A stretch of 64,000 nt of DNA, from NCBI GenBank assembly GCA_963969395.1, contig OZ017798.1, forward strand, positions 13,198,173 to 13,262,172. Direction: 5' to 3'. This stretch comes from Pseudoscleropodium purum (taxonomy: Eukaryota > Streptophyta > Bryopsida > Hypnales > Brachytheciaceae). The translations under genes were made by a program, and so were the position numbers. Numbering within the stretch: the stretch's first letter is position 1; each line of letters starts with the position of its first letter. This document shows, in pieces, positions 20,734-33,400 of this stretch. Below the pieces are notes generated by a model that was given only the letters and a program-made list of their open reading frames with translations, made no database searches and was not told the DNA's origin.

Positions 20734-22370
20734 ACTAAAACTTCTCACAAAGGTAGAGGTATCTATTTTGGATAATTTAACTCCTAAATTCCCATTGTCC
20801 TCTTCGGGGACAAATCAGATTTTGGATAGGTTCCTATAATATCAATTTTTGATGAATTGTTTTGAAACTTTCACACAAGATAGAAAAACCAATTATCTAC
20901 GTGGGAATATAATTTTTATTTCAATTGGTGTTGGGGAGCAAAAATTATACCACAAAAAGCCTAAAATTGAACTTTGTGGGTAGCACAAAAAAAATTGCAA
21001 AGAATCAAAATAAATTTTAATTTTTTTGTCCTAAAATGTTTTATTTTTGTCTATATGTGAAGCTTTGATTCATTCTATTTGGACTACAATGAGAAAGTTA
21101 AAGACAATCTTGTTTTTTGGACAATTTCAGCATCTTCATGAAAAAATAACTTGTAGGATTTATTTCTGAATGGAATTTTCACAATTTTCACAATTTTCTT
21201 TCTGAGAATGTTGTGTTCAATTGCTAAAACAATCTCACCATTAAAATAATTGTCTTTCAATCCCATCTTGGAGTTATTAATGATTTAGTATTTTTTCCAA
21301 TCTTAGACCTACTTCTACTCAGCATTTTTTTAAAGAATGAAAATCAAGTGTTTTTTTTATTTTAAATTTATTTTCCTAGACTTTCAACTCAATTCTTCAA
21401 GAGAATTTTTTTTTAAAATTCAAAGTCTGTAGTGCAAAAAATTTCCACAATTTGCGGTCAAAGTCATGTGAAATTGCAGGCCAATGTTCAAAAAAACTTT
21501 CTTTTTCAACTTTGAATGCTAATATCTTCCAATCTATACGGTCAAACTTCATGAAATTTTTACCATGTGAGCTAAGACAAGTAAAGTACAAGATCCTATG
21601 GTTAGATTCTAAAAAAATTATTTCTTTTGTATTCTTGGATGAATGCAACAAAAATGGCAATTTTGAGTGGTTTTTGATAGAAAAATGGCCTTGGGACTTT
21701 TGGGGTTAAGTATTTCAAGTTGGATGATATAGGAAAGTCATGTAGAATTGAGTTCAGCGTGTGCAAAAGTAAGGTTGTGGAAGAATGCCAGAAAGAACGA
21801 TTTTTTTTCCTCCAAAAATGAATATTTTATTGAGTATAAATATGACTTTTGCTCCTAGACCCATTTTAGTTTCATAGACCCACCTACTGTGATTATTTTT
21901 GCCACTTCTCCTTAGGTCAAGAGGAAAGAGAGATGAATGGACGAGAAGGTACAAACCAAGAATCTTTTTCAATGACCATTGCATCCAGTTGTTGTCCACA
22001 ATAGGTTAGCCTACGAAACAATTACATAAGGGACTGTCCAAAATAGGTACTTCTACCTTACGTTCCATCTCGGTCATCCAGCTTGCTGATAATTACGGAT
22101 CGGAGGTTCATTTCATTTGTATGGTGGGCTTGGACTCTTGGAGAGTCAGTACTGTACAAATCTTCACGTTCCATCAGTACAAATGCTTTGTCCACCGCTT
22201 GCGTGAATCCGCAGCAGAAGCTGCAAAATGATGTGCTCATCAAGTTAAGGCGCAATCCAGGTCAGTCGACTTCACGGAAACTTTTAAGGTATGTCTTGCT
22301 CGCTCTTGAATCCACTACTAGCTAGCCAACATGGGAGTATAACCTTGTGTTGTGATATTGTACAATACAC

Positions 22371-22590
22371 GAGTCTTCAACTCTTCCAAAATTGTCTCCA
22401 CTGCACTGATTAATTATTTGTCCTTTTGGAGGTGGGTATCTCCCAAACCGGCACTTTTTTTGCTACTGTGCCCACATTCTACTATGAGGCTGGTGAAATT
22501 TTCACACTTTCGTGTTGGCAAGTGAAAGGAGGTTCTAGCGCACCTAAGAAAGTGACATTTGGATATTGTATGCAAAAGTTATTGATCACC
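22371..22590 (+). repeat. Dispersed repeat family C, copy 1
   Basis: Shares an ordered series of words with 22903-23213 and 61851-62092: CTTCAACTCTTC, GGAGGTGGGTATCTCC, TGGTGAAATTTTCACA, TGTTGGCAAGTG and ATTGTATGCAAAAGTTAT. Copies 1 and 2 lie in direct tandem about 530 bp apart. Confidence 0.65.
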
Positions 22591-22902
22591 CCCCATTTTG
22601 TGGTGCGGTTCCTTGAAGTAGTCGTGGTGCATTATCATTAGTTGTCAGACTCTCAATATTGCAAACTATTGATTCTATGATCAACTCATGGTTGGATACA
22701 AAAAAGTTTATATGACTAGTACAAGTCATATAGTTCAGCTAAAACATTTATAATCATTATAATTTGAGTTAAAAAATTCTGGAAAATTATATTATCCTTC
22801 CAAACTCTATTTCTACATCAAGGAAAATTTGTACATTCAAGAAATCCGCACTCCACATACCCAGTAATTGCTTAAGTGGTTAAAAATGGATTGGTTCCTT
22901 TA

Positions 22903-23213
22903 CATGACTCTTCAACTCTTCAAAAATTGTCTCCAATGCATTGATTATTAGTCCTTTGGAGGTGGGTATCTCCAAAACCGACACTTTTTGCTACTTTGCC
23001 TAGTTTCTAACATTGAAGTGGTGAAATTTTCACACTTTTGTGTTGGCAAGTGGAAGGATGTTCCAATGCACCAAAAAAAGTGATGTTTGGACATTGTATG
23101 CAAAAGTTATAAAAGGTCTAAGTTTGTTTTGGGAGATGTTCTAAAATCATAAGTTTCTTCAACGTATGTACGTATTGGTTTTGAAGATGTATACAAAGTG
23201 ATGATGGCAAGTT
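22903..23213 (+). repeat. Dispersed repeat family C, copy 2
   Basis: Second copy of the unit at 22371-22590. It extends further at its right end (GGTTTTGAAGATGTAT, GATGGCAAGTTT), an extension also present in the copy at 61851-62092, so copy 1 is truncated there. Confidence 0.65.
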
Positions 23214-24201
23214 TGTGTAGGGTGTGATTTTGGGTGTACACACCATAGATAATACATGTAGCATGATTTAACTAGTCACGTTGCTTGTACTGAAAATACT
23301 CAGATTAATTTGTGTAGACTAAAATATGATTGTATGAAAGTAGTTTCATAAAAAACAAAATTTGGTTGGTGACAATAACTTCCTACCCTTGCTAGCAAAA
23401 AATATTGTTTTGATTTTATTTGGAATCAATGTATATCAAGAGTGTGTTCATTCATAGTCCCATGTTAAAGCCCACATAGCAAAGGGGGGTGACATGGGAA
23501 CTACATACTATTATAAGAGGGTAGATTTTCTTCTATCTATAAAAAATTTAAACAAATTAGTGGAGTTGCATGTGACTAGGTGAATTGGATGGTGAGAATT
23601 GTGTATCCAAAGAGTCACGAAGGTGATTTTGAGCTTTCTTTGTCTTAATTATTTGAAGTTCTTTTGTCTAAAACTGTAATTAGCATATTGATATCTAAGG
23701 CACCTATTTCACAATTTAGTGTTGCAATGGTTTTTAGAAGTATGAGGATTGTTCACAATTCTTCTAATCAAGTGAAAGATTCAATTGATAGAATGAAGTA
23801 TTGTAATCTTGAGGCCAATGCGATGCTAAAAACATAAATTAGTGCATTTTGAAAAGTAGATCTTTGAAATACCAAGCTACTTTATCAAGACTTGGTGTCA
23901 AAAGCTTATATATTGGTCAAGATTGTTCACCATTTTGTTAATTTTATTAAATGAAGATGGTTTGTATACAATTTAGAATGCAACATAAAATCTTTTCTTT
24001 CATTTTTGGAAAATATATATATTTTTGATATTCCAAGTGTCTTTTGAGTCTAAAATTTATAATTTATACTATTTTTTTTAATTATAAAATTTATACATGA
24101 TGAAGACTACTTTAAAACTTGAACTTACTTCCCTAAGGTATATTATTATTTTTCATAAAAAAGTAAAAAATATTCATTAAATTGTAATAATTGACCTTTG
24201 A

Positions 24202-24390
24202 CCCCTAAATGCCCAAAGAATTTTTAGAGCTTCTTGGAGTGTATTTTAAAAGTGTGTTTCATATTTTTGAAGCTAAAAATAAATGTGGGAAGAATCACAA
24301 TTAATATGCTCAAATTAGGAAATTTGATAAGATTTTATTGAACTTCAAATTTTATTGACCCTCAAGTGTAGAATCTTGGGAATTTAGGGG
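24202..24390. mobile_element. Short piggyBac-like MITE remnant
   Basis: The left end CCCCTAAATGCCCAAAG and the right end CTTGGGAATTTAGGGG are inverted repeats matching the ends of the element at 49573-50201. The interior after the left end (AGAGCTTCTTGGAGTG) also matches that element. The flanks TTGA and ATAA are degenerate from the expected TTAA. Confidence 0.5.
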
Positions 24391-26135
24391 ATAAAAAGTC
24401 TTAATCAACTATTTCTCATTTGTTGCTTCATTTTGAATAGATTTCTTTAAAAAAAAATTATATATACCATGGTAGATTATGTTTCTTGCACATGATGTAT
24501 TTCAAACAAAGATTGCTATTGTCAATATAAAGAAAATAATCCAAGTATTCAATATTTGTTTATTATTTGAATAATCTAATATTAGGAAAAATAAATGTTT
24601 TGACCATCAAAGCAATTATAAGAATTTTTATTTTTTCACTCAAAGCAATTGGAGTTGCATTTTTAGCCAATCATGCAAATTTCAACAATAAAAAAATGTT
24701 TATTTTTAAGGTATGTTTATCCAAGGCAAATGCATCAAAATTGAATTGTAATAGAATTATAGAATCCAACCACACAAAGTATTGGTGTTTTCACCTATCT
24801 AATAGTTTATGCTAATGTTGTTTTCAAAATGAATAAATAGAAAACTCACTATGTAAATAAAATACAATCAATCATCTACCCAAAATGAAATAAAATCCCA
24901 CAAATGCAAATTTTTGAAGGAGTTCTCTAACATTTTTACAATATTGATTTTCAATATATTTGTATGCTAGCTTGAATAGAGGTTTGATGTAGGAGAATTC
25001 TTTTCATAAAAGACTATTTATCATAAATAAGTTATGAAAACTAATAGGTTGTAAATAGATGTTTGTCATTTAATTTATACTCATTATATGAATGAGACTT
25101 TGAAAATTCATATTTTTTTGTATGACATTCAAATGACACATATTTTATTAAATTGAAATCTTCTCAAAAAGGGGATATATTACAAACCTTAATTCCATTA
25201 TACTAAGGGCTACAATACACAACTAATAAGTTACTCAAAATTCAACCTTCATTGGTTGGTTGGTGGGTAAAAAGGATGAGCATAAACAAGTTCAAACCTT
25301 TGATTTGAAAAAAGGTTAGAGTACAAAAAGAACCCCCTTGAGAATGTACAATTCTTGTTATTTAAACTTTATTATATCTCTCCAACTTCATTTTTGAGTT
25401 ATGGTTTCCAAAACCACCAATAAATAATGTATTTCTTTATCTTTCTAATGATATTAAATACATTAATGATAAGGAAAAGCATATATTCATATATTGTGAA
25501 CAAATGAAAATGAAAAAAAATCATTTGCTTAATTATAAAACTACAAGATAAATTTCCATCTGAATTCAAAGAGAATTTTAAGGTTAAAAACACTTTCCAA
25601 ATACTAAACTAAAAAAATGCTTATAGTAAAAATACCTTCCAACAATGATTTAATCTATTCACAAGACTACAAAGTTGGTCTCACTATAAAACTATTAATT
25701 TGGAAATTATAAACATTTTAGCCAAAATTTATTTAAAATAGTATGACTTTGATCAAATTAGTGTCACATAGACTTTTGAAGAAAAATGAGTACTATGTCA
25801 TTGTATTGTTGTATGGGACCACAAAAAAATTGAAAGCTTTGACATGGGATCACTAAGACTTATGCTCTAAAAGCTTACTTTAACACGAAGATTTAGATTG
25901 AAGTTTTCAATGTAACTGCAACGTACATTTCAATATGAACACAATTTTAGAACACCTTCAATTTCAACTTCAAAATTGATAACTAACTCAATAATAAGAG
26001 TCCAAAAATTATGAATCACAATCGGATTCGGAAGAGGCCTTGTCTAGTCTTTTTGAGGAAAACTGCTTAAAAAGGTGTTAAAGATGTGCAACCCTGAGCT
26101 GCTGAATCAAACACCCCACCTCACCTTTGCGCAAT

Positions 26136-27266
26136 TCAAAAGCTTTTGAAATTTTTGCCAGCTGCGCCATCACATTTGGCCTCGTGGAGCCCAGATTTGT
26201 GCTCCGCGTTTTTCTCGCACTCGCGTGCTGCTCTACTTGATGCACAGTGCTCGTTCTCGTGCACCCACGTATCCCCCGGCTCCATCTTCAGTCTAGGATC
26301 AGGAAGGATTTGATAGTCATTGAAAAGCTCCTCCACTTCTTCCCTCAACAATGCCACGTACTGTTTCTCCATTTCCGCCTCAATCACCACGCCGTGCTTG
26401 ATCATGCCCAACCGTGCCCCTTGCAAAATGCGCCACACGTATTTGTCTAGGAAATGGGGAAACTCGTCGCCCATGCATGACCTCGCTGCTGCATCGAAGT
26501 TGAGGTCGCGGGAAGCCATGGTGTACACCCTTCCGATGTAGTGGCCGAAGCACTCCTGGGGAGCTCGCAGCACCATGTTCTCCAGCCATTGTTGAATCTG
26601 GCCTTGTCGGTAGAGTTTCCGGTCTTCAGGTTTAATGTGCTTCAAGTCTGGCGGGAGTGTCGTGAGTGCACAGATGGGCTTGCACGGTCCCTTCGCCTCG
26701 TCCATGCTCTGTCAAAAATAGATCAAACGAAGGAGAGCCGCTGGTGATAGCATTCAACAATTGTTTGAAGTTTTCCACTTCGGATGTTTTACAAGCTAGG
26801 AGAAAGGAATGAAGGGTTTCAGATAGCGGTTGGATACCAACAGTTGCAGCTCAACAGACACTACTCATAAGTTGATTGCCGCAACTTATATAAATTAATG
26901 AGTCCATCGGTACTACTACCATTTCAGAATCCCAGTACTACACAGTGATTTAATTCCTTGAACTTTTTGTGGAGTTAATTCAATCGACTTCATGATTGAT
27001 GGAAGCGACTTTACAATGGAATGCCCCCGAAATTGGATTTTATTGCGAGACCATCGACTCTTCGAAAGGTGCAATAGGCTCTCTATACATGCTCGGGAGG
27101 AACTACAGAAATGATGGCGTAGGCAACTGAGGACAACGTTCTGGACATACTCACGTACCTGTCTTCTTGATCTGTTGAAGGCTTTCGCACATTTATCCCC
27201 AATGGCCTTGGTGAGACCGTATCTCATCACTTTTGATGTGCCTACAGCAAGATTTATATTCTGCAT
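26136..27266 (-). CDS. Unrecognised plant protein, at least two exons
   Basis: Exon 27266-27159 (36 codons, donor GTACGT) joins in phase 0 to exon 26708-26136 (acceptor TTTTTGACAG), giving 226 residues. I do not recognise the family. No signal peptide or membrane segment is visible. The middle (about residues 45-165) looks like a folded helical domain, with motifs EDRKLYRQGQIQQWLENMVL, APQECFGHYIGRVYTMASRD, FPHFLDKYVWRILQGARLGM and EMEKQYVALLREEVEELFND. The C-terminal 40 residues are polar and charged. The start is uncertain: ATG 27266 is followed at once by CAG|AATATA, which could be an acceptor, and a plausible upstream exon ending in DFDDSPCIAYVLQ with a GTACGG donor lies at about 27980-27920 in compatible phase. 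The gene follows BolA head to tail. Codon use and GC are far from the AT-rich surroundings, supporting a real gene. Confidence 0.7.
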
Positions 27267-28286
27267 GAGGTAATTTCGTAATTACCAATGATGACGATCG
27301 AAAGCATCTAATCAGGATTATCACAGGTTTTGGGAATTGTAAGTAATAATGAATGAGTGCTAATAATGCAACTACAGATCTTCACCTCCAAAGCTGCCAT
27401 AGATGAGATGAGATCGGAAAATCAGTCACACATGAATAGGATAAAGCAGTCCAATAGGAACTTTTGATCCAGCATAGGTATCAATAAACACAAATACTCA
27501 GATTTCCAGCGAGTAGCTCAAGACAAGGTTCCAAACTTGACTTGACTTCACATCCTTAGAAGCAATGGGTCAAGCCCGAGTGTAATCATTGTAACACCAT
27601 CACAAATACTCTAGACAAAATAGATTGAGAATGATTCACTGATTCGTACCTGCAACATTGGATACATGAAGAGGACCACTAGAATTGATTAAAAAAACAT
27701 ATCATACTCCGTGTTTCGTATTCTATTGACTCTTACAAAAAATCCTAGATAGCAGCAACATACAGAGAACATCCTACATCCACTATAAAATACTCGGCAG
27801 AATCAAAAGAGCTATAGAGCATGGAAAGTGGAAATACGGACAAACAGATGGAGTTTAGGTTTAGGTCTAGAAGCAATCCTGAGAAAACACACGTGAAAAC
27901 CACCATCCTTAACCGTACCTGAAGAACATAAGCTATACATGGGCTATCATCAAAATCGAATTTGATAGCAACTGCAAGAACAGCACTACTGCAGCTGATC
28001 AAAAGAAGAAATCAATATCACAGAATGCTTTTGTCATATAACTGCCAAACATATTAAACACAATCTGTCGTCAACACCGATTCAAATGTGCTGAAGCAAT
28101 CAGTTTCTGTCCACGAGTGACATTGCCCAAAGAAATATCAGGTGATTGCATTATGAAAAAACACGCCTTTGAAACAAGGGTTGAATCGATGAATCACAGA
28201 ATTGATGTAGACAAGCAACTGCAAGTATTCCTAGGTATACCATCTATTGTAGGTCTTGCAGGAGCATGGAACTCTGTGCAAGTCTC

Positions 28287-30410
28287 CTAGACTACAGCTG
28301 CCGCGGGCTGCTCCGGAACGGCAGGTTCAGAGGCCTTCTGTGCCACCGCTGGCTGCTGATCACTCCATTGCTTGGGAGTCAGAGCCTTACTTATAGAAAG
28401 GGCATGAATGTCCTTCATTTCCTCTGTCAAGGCAGTATTCACTATGCGATGTCTTTCAAGAAGTCGTTTACCCTCAAAGGCTGCCGATACAATGGCTATG
28501 GAAAAACTCGCCCCACATCTGCGACAGTGAAACAACAGCTGCTCATGAATATCGATGCCCAAGAAAACCCCACACCGGACGAAGATACAATAACACTTGA
28601 TAACCATATTAACTGACTACGTGACATTTTCCATTGTCCACCTAACCAAGTACACTTTTCTAAACCAGATTCCATGTACATATTATTTTGTATAATAATA
28701 CTACGTATATATTTTGTGTGCAGAGATGAGGGAGGTGACCTCACCCGCCAGATGTATCAATGACCTCCTGCATTGTCAGCCCAAACATCCACCACCGCCA
28801 CCAAGCGCCAGAAGCCCCCACAGAATCCGTCAGTGAACGAAGTGCCGGAATTCCGTAGATATCAATGAGAGAAAGAAATCCTCAAACATTACAGGACCTC
28901 AAATCCATCACTTTATTGATCACTGTGGATACTTGAATCTACTAGCCGGACCAAATCAATGAGAATAATTTGGTCGCGGGTAAAAATAGAAAGAATTAGG
29001 GTTCAGAAAAGCAATACAATTACTTTGTCGCTAAAAATACGAAAGAGACTTAGCAAATTTGCAGACTTCTGGTAACCTCAAGACTAAAATCTCCAGGTTA
29101 GAGATGAAAACACGTTCACAACTTCTGAATTAAAGTCTCTCAAATGTGCTCTGCGAAAATTAAAATCTCAATTTGAGTAAACACCTTTATTCAATTTGCT
29201 GACTGAGCACGAAAACCGGAGTACGCCGAATGTTGGATGACCTCCATTGGTTGAAAATTGGTTCATCAACAACATAAAGAGAGCGAAGGCAGGAGCAAAA
29301 AAGGCTGTGAAAGCCTCTCGAAGAAATTATTAAATAGAGCTACTTCAACCAAAAATGCAAGACCAAAATCGGCTGACAACAAGCAAGACATAGAAACTAA
29401 CAACGAGAAAACAGAGTCACTAAACTTCAACTGCGAAAGGAAGTCAAATCAAGAACCTTATTCGGATAGGTAGTCTAAGATGATGCTAGCAATGGCACTA
29501 AGCAAAGGCTAACGAAAAAGAGACATTACTTCAAATAAATAAAAACTATTTCCAAATAAATCGACACAGCAGTTGTGAAGTCTCCGAATCGCCTGACAAG
29601 CACGCAGCAAGCACTGCATGGCAACTAGCACAGTGAAAACAGTCACTAAAGTCCTTCAAACTCAAGCCAAGAACATTATTCGAGTACACAGTAGGTGTGA
29701 CTAAGATGACGGTGGCAAAGACACCAGGCAAACGCTCACGAAAAACGAAAATTACTTCAATAATGTAATAAAAAATCGAAACAAATAAATCGAAAAAATA
29801 CTCCTTAAATTAGATAAGAACTTCAACTATAAAACTGAAACTTCCCAGGCGACGAAGCTCTTCTCAAAAAACGCTAAAAAGAAATCGCACAAATTTACAA
29901 TACCACAAGGACCAAGGCGCAAGCAGTATCCACCTCTAGTTCACCGAAAGGAACAAGGATCTGACAAATTCACCGAAACAACGCCAGCAAAAAATCCTTC
30001 AACGAAAAGCGAGAGTAGGAAAACGAACGAAGGGGGAAAAAAAACGCCTTACGAGGTAAGCAGAAATTACTTCCATGGAAGTAAAAGACTCTAAACAAAT
30101 GAATCGACGAAGCATTCTTTCTACGTTATTCAACAAGAACTTCAACTAAAAAAACTGATACAACTTCGCAGGCGACAACCTCTCCAAAAATCACTCTCAA
30201 AAGAAATCGCAATCTCTTGACAATACGTTTTACAATTTTGCAAGGACCAAAGCTCGAACGATTTCTTCGTCTAGTTCATAGAAACGAACAAGAACCTGAC
30301 AATTCAAGCCAAAAATTCTTCAACGAGAGAGAAGAGCGACGCATTACGAGGTGAGTAGGTTGGAGCTTGGTGGTGAGAGTGGACTCGACGCCTTCCTTGG
30401 TGACGCCCAT
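28287..30410 (-). CDS. BOLA2: BolA-family protein (BolA2-like) with a 23-nt middle exon
   Basis: Exons 30410-30348, 28767-28745 and 28518-28287 join in frame (phases 0 and 2, all GT-AG) to 105 residues. Exon 1 encodes MGVTKEGVESTLTTKLQPTHL. The micro-exon encodes EVIDTSGG. Exon 3 starts CGASFSIAIVSAAFEGKRLL, continues ERHRIVNTALTEEMKDIHAL and SISKALTPKQW, and ends in an Ala/Pro-rich tail. The loop Cys in GGCGASF and the His in ERHR are the positions by which BolA2-type proteins, with monothiol glutaredoxins, coordinate a [2Fe-2S] cluster in cytosolic iron signalling (family knowledge). No organelle-targeting extension is seen: an upstream in-frame GTG at 30488 is not a plausible start. Length is normal for cytosolic BolA2, plus about 20 residues of tail. 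Intron 1 (1580 bp) is built of tandem duplications. Confidence 0.92.
28745..28767 (-). other. 23-nt micro-exon of the BolA gene
   Basis: Preceded by acceptor TTGTCAGCCC-complement ending in TGCAG and followed by donor GTGAGG. It encodes the seven residues EVIDTSG plus two bases of a glycine codon completed by the A that opens exon 3. Without it the beta-loop before the metal-binding Cys would be missing, so it must be included in the mRNA. It is too short to appear as an ORF and would be missed by most predictors. Confidence 0.88.
29413..29760. repeat. Older tandem duplication in BolA intron 1
   Basis: 29413-29534 and 29638-29760 align in direct orientation, with period about 225 bp. Shared words are AGTCACTAAA, CAAG(A/C)AC.TTATTCG, TAAGATGA and ACGAAAAA..A..ATTACTTCAA. 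Divergence is moderate. Confidence 0.6.
29800..30360. repeat. Tandem duplication in BolA intron 1 that copies the splice-donor region
   Basis: About 29800-30060 aligns with 30110-30355, with period roughly 300-320 bp. Shared words are AAGAACTTCAACTA, AGGCGACRA, GAAATCGCA, GGACCAAGG/GGACCAAAG, TCTAGTTCA and TTCTTCAACGA/CCTTCAACGA, ending in ACGCCTTACGAGGTAAG versus ACGCATTACGAGGTGAG. On the minus strand those ends read CTTACCTC|GTAAGG and CTCACCTC|GTAATG; the second is the real exon-1 donor, so a donor-like site was duplicated into the intron. Confidence 0.7.
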
Positions 30411-33400
30411 GGCTGCTCCCTGGTCTCCGCACCGCTCACAAATGCAACAACAGACGGCGGTGAAGACTACTACTACTGACTTCCACACAACAGGAACTGG
30501 CTGTGGCTGTGGCTTTCGTTGCCTGTTTGCCTGGGGTGGAGAAGATAGTTAAGCTTTACTTACACTACTGTACTGACGCAGTCTTCAAAAGCTCCATCGC
30601 CAGGCCTTTTCGCTTCATAATGGCGCTCAGCACGCCTGCTAATTCTGCCATGGAAAATGTGTTTCCCGTTTGGCGTGTGGAGGCTTGTGCTGGCCAGCTC
30701 CAACCATGTGCCCCTTGCTCCACGCAATGAACAGCACAGCAGGCAAACGCATAAAATAAGCATCTCCAGAGGCCACTTGACAAAGACTTGAGCCTCACCA
30801 GCAGGACGTGAAAGCTCCGTCCCCCATCGCTCCTGTGTCCGTCAGCTCATTGTTGCAGGGAAATGCCAGCAACCCTGGCTTCTGTGCATTGGGATGGAAT
30901 TCAAGATTCCAACGAACCTGCCGTATTGAATGAGATTCCTCTCATGCGAAGTATACTCTTGAATGGGACTGAATAGCCGGGACTTTTTTTTCTTAACAAA
31001 CTGAAGGACCATTGCATTAAAAAAAATCACAATACAAAACAGCCAAGCCAGACGGCTGGACAATGAAGAGAAACTAGCACAGACTAAAAAGTAACATACC
31101 AAAACTAAGTGAAAATAAAAGGAGGAGGGTTGTTCATGTTCCAAACAACATGATCTCCGTCTCTAGACAGACAAGAGTAAGCGAGTGAATCCAAATATTA
31201 TCAAAGTTTTGCCAAATGTCATTGGATTGTTGAGGCCATCGATGCGCCACTAAATTTGCCTTTAGTTGCACTGCCCAACCGGAATCTAAAAGAGTGTTCC
31301 ATAGTGTTTTATGAGTAAAATAAGGGGGCCCTCTATAGTGATTGAATAGTGGGGACTTTGGTTAGCTTGTTGGCTCTGGAACAAAGGGAAGGAAGCTTTG
31401 CATCAATATCCTATGCAAAGGTCAAATTCGACAAAAATTAAGTCATTTTTGTATTTTTTTAAAGTGCCATGTGTGATCTTGTGAATGATTTGAGGTGACA
31501 TACGCGGTTGAGAATCCAACGTGGAATTTCAATTTTGGCAATCATTTGTTGAATCAGACCTTCAGGTTCGGTAGAAGCTTCTTAGGAGAAAGATTGTAGT
31601 AGGATGTAGTAAAAACATCCAAGTCGGAATTTAAATACCTAAAGTATATTTGCATTTGGTGGTGCAAAGTGTTGTTACTTAGGGATGGTCTTTGGAACAA
31701 ATTTAGACCTACTTCTAGACCATATTCACATTGCAAACATCACCCCTAATACCAAGTGCAAGAATACCTTTAGCTTGAATTTTTGATCCAAGGAGACTAT
31801 GATAAGTAGGTACACTACAATTGACTCTATCCTTGTAGCATTAGCACACTTTTTGAATAAGGTACCTACTCAAGTTTTCCATACAAAGCCTCCCCCTTGT
31901 TATCCAAAGCCAATAAATCCCAATTGATTAGCACATTTCAAGAAATAAGAAATTCCTTTTTGAATTGTTTAACTACAAAATTTGACTTTTCATTCTCAAA
32001 GGTTGCAAGAGTTAGAATAATGGCCAAATTGCTTTCTCTTTCTTCATGCTCTCCACAACTTGCATTATTGCTTCTTCCAACTTGGTTTGTTTATCTTTTT
32101 GTTCTTTTTCACCAACTCTTTCTTGAAGTCGAAGCTATTGCTTAGTTTTCAATTTGAAACTACTACTCATGCCAGTCAATGGTTTACAAATCCATTCAAT
32201 ATAATCACTAGCATAACAAAATTTGCATTTCCTCTAACCCAACTTGGTTATTTTTCTTTCAATCATTCTCACAAGTTCCATCATTTAAATATACTTACAA
32301 GCATCTCAAAACTTCATATTCCAATTTGGTTCACAAAGATCTTCAAACAATAGAACTTGTCTTTCCATTACATTCTCAATACTTTCCAATTTGCTTTCAT
32401 ATACATTCCATGATACCACAACTTCAAATAATGCACTTAGTTAATTCACAAATTTACAAGTCTAAATACAAGCAAGCCTAAAATTCTCCATTGAACATAT
32501 ATATCATTAATAACATAGGATTAGAAAATCAATGCAAATATTACAAGTCAAAACAATAATGCAAACGTTTACAAATATGATTAACATTCTATTAGCTTAT
32601 ACATCTACTATCTTGTTAATCAAACATCCTTCTAACTTCTTACAACATAAGTTTCAAATTGTTTAATCTTCTATAGTAGAATCAATATAGAATTAAGATA
32701 TAATCAATATCCAATTTGGCAACTACACTTAAACACAAATAGAATGACATATTCTTTCAATCACTTCTAAATCAAACACACATCAATGAATTAGGAATCA
32801 TACTCATCACAAGTAGAATAAATATTTATTTTCAACATGTATACAAATACACAATTTAACAAGCATTTAAACATACAAAATTCCAATTGGACCTTCTTAT
32901 CCAAATTAACAATGCAAACAACCACAATCACTCAGTACACCACTAAACTTAATATAATTCTAATTGATATACAATTCCAAACACAAACAATATAATCAAG
33001 AACAAAATTATTTAATTAAACAATCCACATTACACCTAATCTCAGGTGGAAAAACTATGAAAACTACCCAACTTGTTCTCACCAAGAGTAAAAAAATCCA
33101 ATTAAGAAAAAGATAGTTGCTTGATGAAGATATTATACAAATATCTTTCTTAAGTATAAGAATTTCAAGTTGGAATTTAAGATTTCCATAAACTTAGCAT
33201 GTTGAATGTGACTCACCTATCAATAATGCATTTTAAATTTGGTTAAATAGGAGAAAGACCTCCGTTAGTTTGTCCAAAAGGTTGTTGGAATATCCTTCTT
33301 GTGTATATAACATTAAGGTGGGATTTATGATTCTCATGAAGATTCCTTATTGACACAAAATACTTAAAAAAGGCAAGAAGATTTTGTTGTACATATATGG

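Larger units (their letters stand above)
19791..26135. other. AT-rich intergenic DNA with transposon and repeat remnants
   Basis: Contains a foldback-ended MITE (20455-20733), two copies of dispersed repeat family C (22371-22590 and 22903-23213) and a short piggyBac-like remnant (24202-24390). Open frames in this stretch (for example 21397-21709 on both strands, 24567-24815) are AT-rich and unlike known proteins. I see no gene. Confidence 0.55.

Noticed and set aside
30276..30488. Longer BolA N-terminus from position 30488
   Set aside because: That start is a GTG, not ATG; the family N-terminus fits ATG 30410.
31897..32353. Hydrophobic frames as membrane protein genes
   Set aside because: Phe/Leu/Ser-rich composition is expected from AT-rich DNA; no conserved motif or splice context.
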